Assembly (NCBI GenBank): GCA_026991065.1
Contig: JALXCG010000050.1
Span: 1 to 8,845, forward strand
Length of the DNA: 8,845 nucleotides
Source of the DNA: Gemmatimonadota bacterium
Lineage (GTDB): Bacteria > GCA-2686955
Direction of reading: 5' to 3'
The notes under the pieces were generated by a model. The model was not told the DNA's origin and searched no databases. It saw only the letters and a program-made list of their open reading frames with translations. Positions 1-4,834 of this stretch are shown here, piece after piece. Numbering within the stretch: the stretch's first letter is position 1; every line of letters begins with the position of its first letter. The position numbers were made by a program, and so were the translations under genes.

Positions 1-1
1 C

Positions 2-946
2 CCCGGGCATGCCGACTATGTGAAGAACATGATCACCGGCGCGGCGCAGATGGATGGCGCGATTCTGGTGGTTTCGGCGGCCGATGGCCCGATGCCGCAG
101 ACCCGTGAGCATGTGCTGCTGGCGCGGCAGGTCAATGTTCCGCACATCGTGGTCTTCCTCAACAAGGCGGACATGGTGGACGATGAGGAGCTGCTTGAGC
201 TGGTGGAGTTGGAAGTTCGCGAGCTGCTCTCCGAATATGAGTTCCCCGGCGATGATATTCCGGTGATTCGGGGTTCGGCGCTGCAGGCGCTCAACAATCC
301 GAACGATGAAGAAGCGACCAAGTGCATCCACGAGCTGATGGCGGCGGTGGACAGCTACATCCCCACGCCGGAGCGCGATACTGACCGTCCGTTCCTGATG
401 CCGGTCGAGGATGTTTTCTCCATCACTGGGCGTGGCACGGTGGGCACCGGGCGCGTTGAGCGTGGTCAGGTGAAGACCGGCGACAAGGTGGAGATCGTGG
501 GCATTCGCGAGACCCGCACCACCACGGTGACCGGGGTCGAGATGTTCCGCAAGATTCTCGACTATGCGGAAGCGGGCGACAATGTGGGTCTGCTCCTGCG
601 CGGTGTCGATAAGAACGAGTTGGAGCGTGGCATGGTGCTGGCGAAGCCGGGCAGCATCACCCCGCACACCAAGGCATCGGCCGAGGTCTATGTGTTGAAG
701 AAGGAAGAGGGGGGGCGGCACACGCCTTTCTTCAAGGGCTATCGCCCGCAGTTCTATTTCCGCACCACGGACGTGACCGGGTCGGTCGAGTTGCCCGAGG
801 GTGTGGAGATGGTGATGCCGGGCGACAATGTCACCATCGTCCTGGAGTTGATCACTCCGATTGCCATGGAGGCGGGGCTGCGTTTCGCCATTCGTGAGGG
901 TGGCCGCACCGTGGGCGCCGGCGTCATTGCCGAGATTTTTGAGTAG
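2..946 (+). CDS. tuf: Elongation factor Tu, 5'-truncated by the window edge
   Basis: EF-Tu is the GTPase that carries aminoacyl-tRNA to the ribosomal A site. The visible 314 residues begin at the proline of the DCPGH G3 motif (PGHADYVKN is read at once), so about 81 N-terminal residues with the P-loop and switch I lie upstream of the window. Visible marks are NKAD (G4, guanine specificity), GSAL (G5), the domain 2 start around [24 protein letters not shown], and the domain 3 block [20 protein letters not shown] with the [15 protein letters not shown] ending. The implied full length of about 395 aa matches the family (E. coli 393). The frame is open to TAG at 944-946 with no odd residues. rpmG follows 53 nt later on the same strand. 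The GTG at 20-22 is an internal valine, not a start. Many genomes carry two tuf copies; this is the one next to secE-nusG, equivalent in position to E. coli tufB. Confidence 0.98.
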   Translation, partial: PGHADYVKNMITGAAQMDGAILVVSAADGPMPQTREHVLLARQVNVPHIVVFLNKADMVDDEELLELVELEVRELLSEYEFPGDDIPVIRGSALQALNNPNDEEATKCIHELMAAVDSYIPTPERDTDRPFLMPVEDVFSITGRGTVGTGRVERGQVKTGDKVEIVGIRETRTTTVTGVEMFRKILDYAEAGDNVGLLLRGVDKNELERGMVLAKPGSITPHTKASAEVYVLKKEEGGRHTPFFKGYRPQFYFRTTDVTGSVELPEGVEMVMPGDNVTIVLELITPIAMEAGLRFAIREGGRTVGAGVIAEIFE

Positions 947-951
947 TTTTT

Positions 952-981
952 GGAGATGCGGAAGATCGCTTCCGCATCTTC
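952..981 (+). promoter_or_regulatory. Perfect inverted repeat between tuf and rpmG, possible RNA hairpin or weak terminator
   Basis: GATGCGGAAG (955-964) and CTTCCGCATC (969-978) are exact reverse complements separated by ATCG. The stem can be extended outward by A954-T979, a G953-T980 wobble and G952-C981. It begins 6 nt after the tuf stop. The arm is followed by CCCC rather than a T run, so a standard intrinsic terminator is not supported. A processing site, a partial attenuator or an mRNA-stabilising hairpin would all fit. The structure is seen directly; the function is inference. Confidence 0.5.
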
Positions 982-999
982 CCCACCGGGAGACTTTTT

Positions 1000-1158
1000 G
1001 TGGCATCCTCAAGAACCAAGGTGATTCTTGCGTGTAGTGAGTGCAAGCGGCGCAACTATACGACCACCAAGAACAAGAAGAACCACCCCGACCGGTTGCA
1101 GCACCGCCACTACTGCCGGTGGTGTCGGACGCACACGATTCACAAGGAAACCCGCTGA
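1000..1158 (+). CDS. rpmG: Large ribosomal subunit protein bL33 (zinc-binding form)
   Basis: This 52-residue protein is a small component of the 50S subunit near the E site. The core [18 protein letters not shown], the [18 protein letters not shown] end and the length all match bL33. Cysteines at residues 12, 15, 39 and 42 form two CxxC pairs, which marks the C+ (zinc-ribbon) type, as opposed to cysteine-free paralogues induced under zinc starvation. The chosen start is GTG at 1000, preceded by GGGAG at 988-992 with a 7-nt spacer. No ATG lies in frame nearby. The stop is TGA at 1156-1158. The gene sits between tuf and tRNA-Trp, its usual place beside secE and nusG in many bacteria. No Zur-like operator is evident upstream, but I could not search for one systematically. 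Confidence 0.95.
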   Translation: MASSRTKVILACSECKRRNYTTTKNKKNHPDRLQHRHYCRWCRTHTIHKETR

Positions 1159-1186
1159 GTGCGTGGTCTCGCTAGCTAAGAAACCC

Positions 1187-1262
1187 AGGCCAGTGGCTCA
1201 ATTGGCAGAGCATCGGTCTCCAAAACCGAGGGTTGGGGGTTCGAGTCCCTCCTGGCCTGCCA
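1187..1262 (+). tRNA. trnW: tRNA-Trp (anticodon CCA)
   Basis: A complete 76-nt cloverleaf can be folded by eye. The acceptor stem AGGCCAG (1187-1193) pairs fully with CTGGCCT (1252-1258). The D stem is GCTC/GAGC (1196-1199 with 1208-1211), with GG in the loop. The anticodon stem is TCGGT/ACCGA (1213-1217 with 1225-1229) around the loop CTCCAAA, giving anticodon CCA at 1220-1222, which reads UGG. The T stem is GGGGG/CCCTC with one G-T pair around TTCGAGT. The discriminator is G1259, the expected bacterial tryptophan identity base, and the 3' CCA is genome-encoded at 1260-1262. It starts 28 nt after the rpmG stop on the same strand, so it is probably cut out of the operon transcript by RNase P and 3' processing. 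A tRNA-Trp next to secE is a common bacterial arrangement. Confidence 0.98.
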
Positions 1263-1266
1263 CTCT

Positions 1267-1305
1267 GCCGAGCATCCCGGGCGCCAAGTGCATCCGGGGC
1301 TCGGC
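1267..1305 (+). promoter_or_regulatory. Strong stem-loop between tRNA-Trp and secE
   Basis: GCCGAGC (1267-1273) pairs exactly with GCTCGGC (1299-1305). After a 2-nt bulge (AT) the stem continues as CCCGG (1276-1280) with CCGGG (1294-1298). This gives 12 base pairs, almost all G-C, around a 13-nt loop. It begins 4 nt after the encoded CCA of the tRNA and ends 9 nt before the secE ribosome-binding site. There is no T tract, so it is unlikely to be a simple intrinsic terminator. It could block exonucleases, direct tRNA 3' processing, or protect the 5' end of the secE-nusG message after the tRNA is excised. The role is inference. Confidence 0.55.
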
Positions 1306-1314
1306 CATTCATGT

Positions 1315-1319
1315 AGGGA
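1315..1319 (+). promoter_or_regulatory. Ribosome-binding site fixing the secE start
   Basis: AGGGA lies 7 nt before the GTG at 1327. It supports that start over the in-frame GTG at 1288, which falls inside the upstream stem-loop and has no purine-rich site. The ATG at 1311 is followed at once by TAG and cannot start a gene. Confidence 0.7.
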
Positions 1320-1326
1320 TCAAGTC

Positions 1327-1524
1327 GTGATTGACAGTATCAAGGGTTATTTCCAGGACGTTAACGCCGAGATGCGCAAAGTCACTTGGCCAAAACCCGA
1401 AGTGCTGCGCGCCAACACGATCCTCGTTTTCGTCATGACCTTTCTTTTGACTGTTTTCATCGGTGGGGTCGATCTGATGCTCTCCTCCGGCATGAAAACG
1501 CTCCACTCGTTGCTGCAATTTTAG
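1327..1524 (+). CDS. secE: Preprotein translocase subunit SecE
   Basis: SecE is the essential small membrane subunit that clamps SecY in the SecYEG protein-export channel. The 65-residue product is the single-span form found in most bacteria (E. coli SecE has three spans). The amphipathic N-terminal segment carries the family hallmark EMRKVTWPKPEVL at about residues 15-27, followed by one hydrophobic helix at about residues 30-52 (TILVFVMTFLLTVFIGGVDL). GTG at 1327 is chosen because of the AGGGA site upstream and because the resulting N-terminus (MIDSIKGYFQDV) fits the family. The stop is TAG at 1522-1524. It is followed by nusG after 110 nt, the near-universal secE-nusG pairing. The tail after the membrane span (SSGMKTLHSLLQF) is short and unremarkable. 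Confidence 0.95.
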   Translation: MIDSIKGYFQDVNAEMRKVTWPKPEVLRANTILVFVMTFLLTVFIGGVDLMLSSGMKTLHSLLQF

Positions 1525-1563
1525 ATGATGTTCTGTTCGCACCGGGAGATGGTTGCTTGCGCT

Positions 1564-1578
1564 CTCGCGGCCCGCGAG
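1564..1578 (+). promoter_or_regulatory. Small GC-rich hairpin in the secE-nusG spacer
   Basis: CTCGC (1564-1568) can pair with GCGAG (1574-1578) around GGCCC. There is no following T run, and no clear -10/-35 pair was seen in the 110-nt spacer (1525-1634). The structure is modest and could be chance in G/C-rich DNA. Confidence 0.25.
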
Positions 1579-1634
1579 TCGCGTGGCGATGCGAAGCTGA
1601 AGACTGAAAGCGGGCAAGAACGTAGGAGTGATCC

Positions 1635-2198
1635 GTGGAGCCGTTAGAGCAGGAAGAAGTGGTTCAGGAGGAGGAGCGCCCGTATCGCTGGTACGTGGTT
1701 CATACCTACTCAGGACACGAGAACAAAGTCAAGACCCTGATTGAGAGCGAGGCGCGTCTGGAGGGGATCGATCACCACTTCGGGCGCATTTTGATCCCCA
1801 CTGAAGAGGTGGTCGAGCTGAAGCGGACGACGCAGCGCAAGCTCTTTCCCAGCTACATCCTGATCCAGATGCGGCTGCTTCCCGAGACGCAGCGACTGGT
1901 CAAGAACACCCAGGGGGTCACCGACTTTGTCGGGCAGGAGGGCAAGGTTCGACCCGTGCCGCAGCACGAAGTGGATCGGATTCTGCACCGCATCGACAGT
2001 GAAGGTGACCGTGCTCGCGTGGCGGTACCATTCCGCAAGGGCGAGAGTGTGTTGGTTGTCGACGGCCCCTTCTCGGAGTTCCAGGGGGTGATCGAAGAGG
2101 TCAATCACGAGCGGATGAAGGTGAAGGTGTTGGTATCGATCTTCGGCCGGCCGACGCCCGTGGAACTGGACTACAGACAGGTCAAGAGTATCAATTAG
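1635..2198 (+). CDS. nusG: Transcription termination/antitermination factor NusG
   Basis: NusG binds the polymerase clamp, suppresses pausing, and links RNA polymerase to Rho or to the leading ribosome through S10. The 187-aa protein has the expected two domains. The NGN domain spans about residues 18-120 (RWYVVHTYSGHENKVK, then the IPTEEVVELK and KLFPSYILIQM motifs and the NTQGVTDFVG turn). A C-terminal KOW domain spans about 131-187 (FRKGESVLVVDGPFSEFQG, SIFGRPTPVELDY). The start is GTG at 1635, with TAGGAG at 1623-1628 and a 6-nt spacer. The first 17 residues form a glutamate-rich tail about ten residues longer than in E. coli, and probably disordered. It stands between secE and rplK, the usual context. 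The KOW family is shared with RfaH, but the secE linkage and canonical sequence make housekeeping NusG the clear call. Confidence 0.97.
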   Translation: MEPLEQEEVVQEEERPYRWYVVHTYSGHENKVKTLIESEARLEGIDHHFGRILIPTEEVVELKRTTQRKLFPSYILIQMRLLPETQRLVKNTQGVTDFVGQEGKVRPVPQHEVDRILHRIDSEGDRARVAVPFRKGESVLVVDGPFSEFQGVIEEVNHERMKVKVLVSIFGRPTPVELDYRQVKSIN

Positions 2199-2376
2199 CA
2201 GTTTTCCATCCGGGTGCTCGCGCGAGCGGGGATCCGGGCGGATTGTCGCCGCTCCACCGGCAGAACTGGCGGGTGTGCCGATTCGCAGGCGCGCACGTCG
2301 CAGAAGCCTGGAGCGACCATACAGAACCCGGGAGGCTCGCAAGAGCCGCTAGCACCGGAGATGCAAGGAGCCGAAG
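2199..2376 (+). promoter_or_regulatory. nusG-rplK spacer, probable 5' leader of the L11-L1 cistrons
   Basis: This 178-nt gap has no credible gene. It holds the hairpin at 2208-2233 and a second stem, GGCTC (2334-2338) with GAGCC (2343-2347), closed by a GCAA (GNRA-type) tetraloop. The second stem ends 17 nt before the rplK Shine-Dalgarno sequence AAGGAG (2365-2370). In bacteria studied so far L1 represses translation of rplK-rplA by binding an mRNA mimic of its rRNA site near the rplK start. This spacer is where such a site would lie, but I could not identify the L1 motif with certainty. No convincing sigma-70-type promoter was seen. Confidence 0.35.
2208..2233 (+). promoter_or_regulatory. 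Stem-loop at the start of the nusG-rplK spacer
   Basis: The 12-nt palindrome GCTCGCGCGAGC (2216-2227) can fold as GCTC/GAGC around GCGC. It is flanked by ATCC (2208-2211) and GGAT (2230-2233), which can close an outer stem across a small internal loop. It starts 10 nt after the nusG stop and has no downstream T run. It may be a weak terminator or processing hairpin; the function is unproven. Confidence 0.35.
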
Positions 2377-2808
2377 ATGGCCAAGAAGGTCGTCGGGCAG
2401 ATCAAACTCCAGATCCCGGCTGGGGGGGCAACCCCCGCGCCGCCGGTTGGTCCTGCGCTGGGCCAGCACGGAGTGAATATCATGGAGTTCTGCAAGGCAT
2501 TCAATGCCAAGACACAGCAGGACTCGGGTTTGATCATTCCCGTGGTGATTACGGTCTTTGCGGACCGCTCTTTCTCATTCATTACCAAGAGCCCGCCCGC
2601 AGCAGTTCTGATCAAGAAGGCGGTGGGCCTGGCGAAGGCTTCGTCGGAGCCGAATCGCACCAAGGTGGGAACCATCACGCGCGCGCAGTGTGAAGAGATC
2701 GCCAAGCTCAAGTGGGAAGATCTCAACGCAACGGATATGGACGCCGCGGTGTCGATGATTCAAGGCACCGCGCGCAGCATGGGCATTCTGTCGGAGGCGG
2801 TCGAATGA
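2377..2808 (+). CDS. rplK: Large ribosomal subunit protein uL11
   Basis: L11 forms the base of the ribosomal GTPase-associated centre with 23S rRNA helices 43-44. It is needed for the stringent response through RelA and is the site of thiostrepton-type antibiotic action. The 143-aa protein has the standard two domains. The N-terminal domain carries the proline-rich antibiotic-binding helix ([20 protein letters not shown], residues 20-39), and the rRNA-binding C-terminal domain runs from about residue 72 ([13 protein letters not shown]). The length equals that of typical bacterial L11 (about 141-143 aa). The ATG start has AAGGAG at 2365-2370 with a 6-nt spacer. The stop TGA overlaps the rplA start in ATGA, indicating translational coupling. 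A run of seven G at 2422-2428 encodes part of the AGGA loop without breaking the frame. Confidence 0.98.
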   Translation: MAKKVVGQIKLQIPAGGATPAPPVGPALGQHGVNIMEFCKAFNAKTQQDSGLIIPVVITVFADRSFSFITKSPPAAVLIKKAVGLAKASSEPNRTKVGTITRAQCEEIAKLKWEDLNATDMDAAVSMIQGTARSMGILSEAVE

Positions 2809-3506
2809 AGCGAGGTAAGAAGTACCGTGAAGCTGCCTCCCGGGTTGACCAGGGGCGCCGCTACAGCTTGGCCGAGGCGATTGCGCTGGCCAAGGAGTGT
2901 GCCTTTGCCGGTTTTGATGAGACCATCGAGGTTTGCACTCACCTGGGTGTGAATCCGCGCCATGCCGATCAGCAGATTCGGGGTACCGTGGTGCTGCCGC
3001 ATGGAACCGGCAAGTCGATTCGCGTGCTGGTTTTCGCGGTCGGCGAGCGCGCCGCCGAGGCTGAAGCCGCGGGTGCGGATTTTGTCGGCGCCGACGATCT
3101 GGTGCAGAAGATCCAGGGCGGGTGGCTCGATTTTGATGCTGCCATCGCGACGCCGGATATGATGCCCAAAGTGGGGCGCCTGGGCCGGGTTTTGGGTCCG
3201 CGAGGCATGATGCCCAATCCCAAGGTGGGCACCGTGACCGTGGATGTTGCCAAGGCGGTGCAGGAGTTCAAAGCCGGGAAGATCGAGTACCGGGTCGATC
3301 GCGGTTCCAATGTGAACGTGCCGATCGGCAAGGTCTCGTTTACCGAGGAGTCCCTGAATGACAACGCGCTGGCGTTCCTTCGTGAACTGGCGCGAGCCCG
3401 GCCCTCCTCTTTGAAGGGCACCTATCTTCGTTCAGCGACCCTGGCCGCCACGATGGGGCCCGGTATCCATCTCGACACTCAAGAAATCCTTAACCTGGCC
3501 AAGTAA
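2805..3506 (+). CDS. rplA: Large ribosomal subunit protein uL1
   Basis: L1 binds 23S rRNA helices 76-78 to form the mobile L1 stalk that guides deacylated tRNA out of the E site, and in many bacteria it represses its own rplK-rplA message. The 233-aa product matches the usual length. Visible marks are the early KKYREA segment, the L1 signature around [20 protein letters not shown] (residues 124-143), the domain-closing region [19 protein letters not shown], and the conserved rRNA-contact TMGPG at residues 216-220. The ATG at 2805 is chosen because it overlaps the rplK stop (ATGA), has GGAGG at 2793-2797 with a 7-nt spacer, and yields the family N-terminus [10 protein letters not shown]. The in-frame codons upstream lie inside rplK and should not be included. 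The stop is TAA at 3504-3506; rplJ follows after 40 nt. Confidence 0.98.
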   Translation: MKRGKKYREAASRVDQGRRYSLAEAIALAKECAFAGFDETIEVCTHLGVNPRHADQQIRGTVVLPHGTGKSIRVLVFAVGERAAEAEAAGADFVGADDLVQKIQGGWLDFDAAIATPDMMPKVGRLGRVLGPRGMMPNPKVGTVTVDVAKAVQEFKAGKIEYRVDRGSNVNVPIGKVSFTEESLNDNALAFLRELARARPSSLKGTYLRSATLAATMGPGIHLDTQEILNLAK

Positions 3507-3509
3507 GCT

Positions 3510-3526
3510 CTGGGGCTTTTCCCTAG
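3510..3526 (+). promoter_or_regulatory. Short hairpin in the rplA-rplJ gap
   Basis: CTGGGG (3510-3515) pairs with CCCTAG (3521-3526), with one G-T wobble, around CTTTT. This is the only obvious structure in the 40-nt gap. It is much smaller than the L10(L12)4-binding leader known from E. coli and Bacillus. It lies 12 nt before the rplJ Shine-Dalgarno sequence and could still affect ribosome access. Confidence 0.35.
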
Positions 3527-3537
3527 TGCATGGCATC

Positions 3538-3543
3538 GGAGAG
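3538..3543 (+). promoter_or_regulatory. Ribosome-binding site fixing the rplJ start
   Basis: GGAGAG lies just before the ATG at 3547, with 5 nt between its GGAG core (3538-3541) and the start. It favours that ATG over the in-frame GTG at 3526, which has no purine-rich site and falls in the hairpin arm. Confidence 0.7.
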
Positions 3544-3546
3544 TCG

Positions 3547-4077
3547 ATGGCACGCCCAGAAAAAGAAGCAGTGGTCTCTGAGCTTGCGGACAAGTTCAGT
3601 TCCTACGACAATGTTTATCTCGCCGACTTCACCGGCTTGAATGTGGCCGATACGACCGAGTTGCGCAGGCTCCTGCGGGAGGCGGACGTCGAGTATCGGG
3701 TGGTCAAGAATACCCTCGCGCTGCGCGCGGTAGCTCAGGCCGGAATCGAAGCCGACGTGGCTCCCTTCTTCGTGGGGCCGACGGCACTCGCCTTCGGTCG
3801 CAGCGATACGGCCGCGGCGGCGCGTGTGTTGAGCGAGTTCAGCAAGAAGCACCCCAAGCAGTTGCCGGCCATCAAGGGTGGTCTGGTCGCCGGGCAGGTG
3901 GTGCTTCCCGAGGATGTGCAGCGAATTGCCAAGCTACCGACGCGCGAGCAGTTGCTCGGGCAGATGGCTGGTGCGCTGGCGGCGCCGATCGCAGGCTTCG
4001 CCGGTACACTGCAGGCTGTGATTCGTTCGTTCGCGACGGTCTTGACGCAGATCAAGGACCAAAAAGAAGAGAACTAG
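3547..4077 (+). CDS. rplJ: Large ribosomal subunit protein uL10
   Basis: L10 anchors the L7/L12 dimers to the ribosome at the stalk base beside L11. The 176-aa protein (E. coli 165) shows the N-terminal rRNA-binding domain with PEKEAVVSELADKF, the conserved ADFTGLNVADTTELRRLLRE (residues 26-45) and the RVVKNTLALRA segment. It also has the FFVGPTALAFG strand, the KGGLVAGQVV stretch and a C-terminal region from about residue 131 (LPTREQLLGQMAGALAAPI) leading into the long helix that binds L12 dimers and ends in a charged tail. ATG at 3547 is preferred over GTG at 3526 on ribosome-binding site and N-terminal fit. The stop is TAG at 4075-4077. In studied bacteria L10-L12 represses the rplJL message through an upstream leader; little room for that leader exists here. 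Confidence 0.97.
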   Translation: MARPEKEAVVSELADKFSSYDNVYLADFTGLNVADTTELRRLLREADVEYRVVKNTLALRAVAQAGIEADVAPFFVGPTALAFGRSDTAAAARVLSEFSKKHPKQLPAIKGGLVAGQVVLPEDVQRIAKLPTREQLLGQMAGALAAPIAGFAGTLQAVIRSFATVLTQIKDQKEEN

Positions 4078-4080
4078 GTG

Positions 4081-4124
4081 CCGGTGTTGAACCGGTTTAC
4101 GCGGTGCGGAAGTACCGCTTTATT
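4081..4124 (+). promoter_or_regulatory. Tandem hairpins in the rplJ-rplL spacer, possible attenuator
   Basis: Two stems lie close together after rplJ. CCGGT (4081-4085) pairs with ACCGG (4091-4095) around GTTGA. GCGGT (4101-4105) pairs with ACCGC (4114-4118) around an 8-nt loop. The second is followed by TTTATT (4119-4124), the closest approach to a T tract in any spacer of this window. With a stem of only 5 bp it would be a weak terminator at best. The rest of the 113-nt gap shows no gene or clear promoter. Confidence 0.3.
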
Positions 4125-4190
4125 CCCAGAAGTCCCTCACGGCACACTTCGGAGGCACGTGTGGGCAGGGCAAACAGGAGCGATTAGAAA

Positions 4191-4580
4191 ATGGCAACGT
4201 TGACCAAAGATGAGATTCTCGACGCCGTCGCGGGTATGACCGTGTTGGAGCTTTCGGAGTTGATCAAGGACTTTGAAGAGAAGTTCGGCGTGACAGCCGC
4301 AGTGCCGATGGCCGGAGTGCCGATGGCTGCTGCGGGTGGCGAAGGCGAAGGCGGCGCGGCTGAAGAGCAGACCGAATTCGATGTCATCCTGCAGGCCGCC
4401 GGCCAGAAGAAGATTCAGGTCATCAAAGAGGTGCGGGCGATCACCGGCCTTGGCCTGAAAGAGGCGAAAGCCCTGGTCGATGAGGCGCCGAAAGCGGTCA
4501 AAGAGGGGATCTCCAAGGATGAAGCCGAAGAGATCAAGGGCAAGCTGGAAGAAGTTGGAGCAACCGTCGAGGTCAAGTAA
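4191..4580 (+). CDS. rplL: Large ribosomal subunit protein bL12 (L7/L12)
   Basis: L7/L12 is the multicopy, acidic stalk protein that recruits and activates translational GTPases such as EF-Tu and EF-G. The 129-aa protein has the usual three parts. An N-terminal dimerisation helix pair ([20 protein letters not shown], about residues 5-24, continuing to about 34) is followed by a flexible Ala/Gly/Glu hinge (about 36-61) and a globular C-terminal domain (about 62-129). The last contains [20 protein letters not shown] and [20 protein letters not shown], the factor-binding face. It is slightly longer than E. coli L12 (120 after Met removal), the difference lying mostly in the hinge. The ATG at 4191 has AGGAG at 4176-4180, a rather long 10-nt spacer. 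The stop is TAA at 4578-4580. The hinge contains a 15-nt tandem duplication, listed separately. Confidence 0.98.
   Translation: MATLTKDEILDAVAGMTVLELSELIKDFEEKFGVTAAVPMAGVPMAAAGGEGEGGAAEEQTEFDVILQAAGQKKIQVIKEVRAITGLGLKEAKALVDEAPKAVKEGISKDEAEEIKGKLEEVGATVEVK
4301..4327 (+). repeat. Tandem 12-nt repeat in the rplL hinge
   Basis: AGTGCCGATGGC occurs at 4301-4312 and again at 4316-4327, a period of 15 nt (five codons). It encodes the duplicated [10 protein letters not shown] at residues 38-47, the start of the flexible hinge. It looks like an in-frame slippage duplication, tolerated because the hinge is unstructured. Confidence 0.75.
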
Positions 4581-4585
4581 TTCTT

Positions 4586-4608
4586 GCCCCGGGTTTTCAA
4601 GACCCTGG
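4586..4608 (+). promoter_or_regulatory. Hairpin just after rplL
   Basis: GGGTT (4591-4595) pairs with GACCC (4601-4605) around TTCAA. CC (4589-4590) can pair with GG (4607-4608) across a one-base bulge. It starts within 10 nt of the rplL stop. No T run follows, so termination is not directly supported. Confidence 0.35.
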
Positions 4609-4620
4609 CGAAAAGCAGAA

Positions 4621-4671
4621 GGCCATCGTTCGCAAGCACTCGCGAGCGAATTGATGGCCGAGGCTTCGGCC
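4621..4671 (+). promoter_or_regulatory. Long hairpin with an overlapping alternative stem, rplL-rpoB spacer
   Basis: GGCCATC (4621-4627) pairs exactly with GATGGCC (4653-4659). After a single bulged base the stem continues as GTTCGC (4628-4633) with GCGAAT (4646-4651), including one G-T pair, making 13 bp around a 12-nt loop. A second stem, GGCCGA (4656-4661) with TCGGCC (4666-4671), reuses bases 4656-4659, so the two cannot form together. The pairing is seen directly. An attenuation or RNase III processing role, like that known in the E. coli rplL-rpoB spacer, is inference. Confidence 0.5.
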
Positions 4672-4682
4672 GGTAGCTTTTC

Positions 4683-4722
4683 GCGGGTAACCCCGCTTCC
4701 CAATTCTACCGGGGAGGCGGGG
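4683..4722 (+). promoter_or_regulatory. Second pair of competing stems, rplL-rpoB spacer
   Basis: CCCCGCTTCCC (4691-4701) pairs over 11 bp with GGGAGGCGGGG (4712-4722), with one wobble, around a 10-nt loop. The left arm can instead pair locally: GCGGG (4683-4687) with CCCGC (4692-4696) around TAAC. The two forms are mutually exclusive. No T tract follows the long stem, so an intrinsic terminator is not clear; a Rho-dependent, processing or ribosomal-protein-controlled element is possible. Confidence 0.45.
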
Positions 4723-4728
4723 CACGCT

Positions 4729-4751
4729 GCGTTGGCGTTGGTCAGCGTTGG
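4729..4751 (+). repeat. Three copies of GCGTTGG before rpoB
   Basis: GCGTTGG occurs at 4729-4735, 4735-4741 and 4745-4751. The surrounding CGCTG (4725-4729) and CAGCG (4743-4747) can also pair. This is the 3' part of the 254-nt rplL-rpoB spacer. No function can be assigned. Confidence 0.45.
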
Positions 4752-4822
4752 CGGTGGCTGCGCGAATCGCGATGTGCGGTTTGTCGCGCAGGTTTTCCAT
4801 GTACATGAGATCTCTCCCACAG

Positions 4823-4830
4823 AAGGGGGA
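4823..4830 (+). promoter_or_regulatory. Ribosome-binding site supporting a TTG start for rpoB
   Basis: AAGGGGGA ends 4 nt before the TTG at 4835. It is the best purine-rich site near the beginning of rpoB. The in-frame ATGs at 4799 and 4805 have only a weak CAGG upstream (4789-4792). Confidence 0.5.
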
Positions 4831-4834
4831 TGCC

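Noticed and set aside
1159-1186. A promoter for tRNA-Trp in the 28-nt gap after rpmG
   Set aside because: The gap is too short and lacks -35/-10-like hexamers; processing from the operon transcript is simpler.
1288-1326. A longer secE beginning at GTG 1288
   Set aside because: The extra 13 residues are encoded by the hairpin arm, lack SecE similarity and have no Shine-Dalgarno sequence.
2295-2323. CATACA (2318-2323) as a -10 element for an rplK promoter
   Set aside because: Only four of six bases match the sigma-70 consensus and no acceptable -35 lies at the right distance.
1710-2342. A 210-codon minus-strand open frame opposite nusG
   Set aside because: It mirrors nusG codons, has no family resemblance and no clear ribosome-binding site.
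2214-2693. A 159-codon plus-strand frame overlapping the nusG-rplK spacer and rplK
   Set aside because: It runs out of frame through rplK, which is certain; composition is low-complexity Gly/Ala/Arg/Gln.
4748-4834. A longer rpoB beginning at GTG 4748
   Set aside because: The added residues match nothing in RpoB and there is no ribosome-binding site; the segment belongs to the spacer. ATG 4799 or 4805 remain possible but weaker than TTG 4835.
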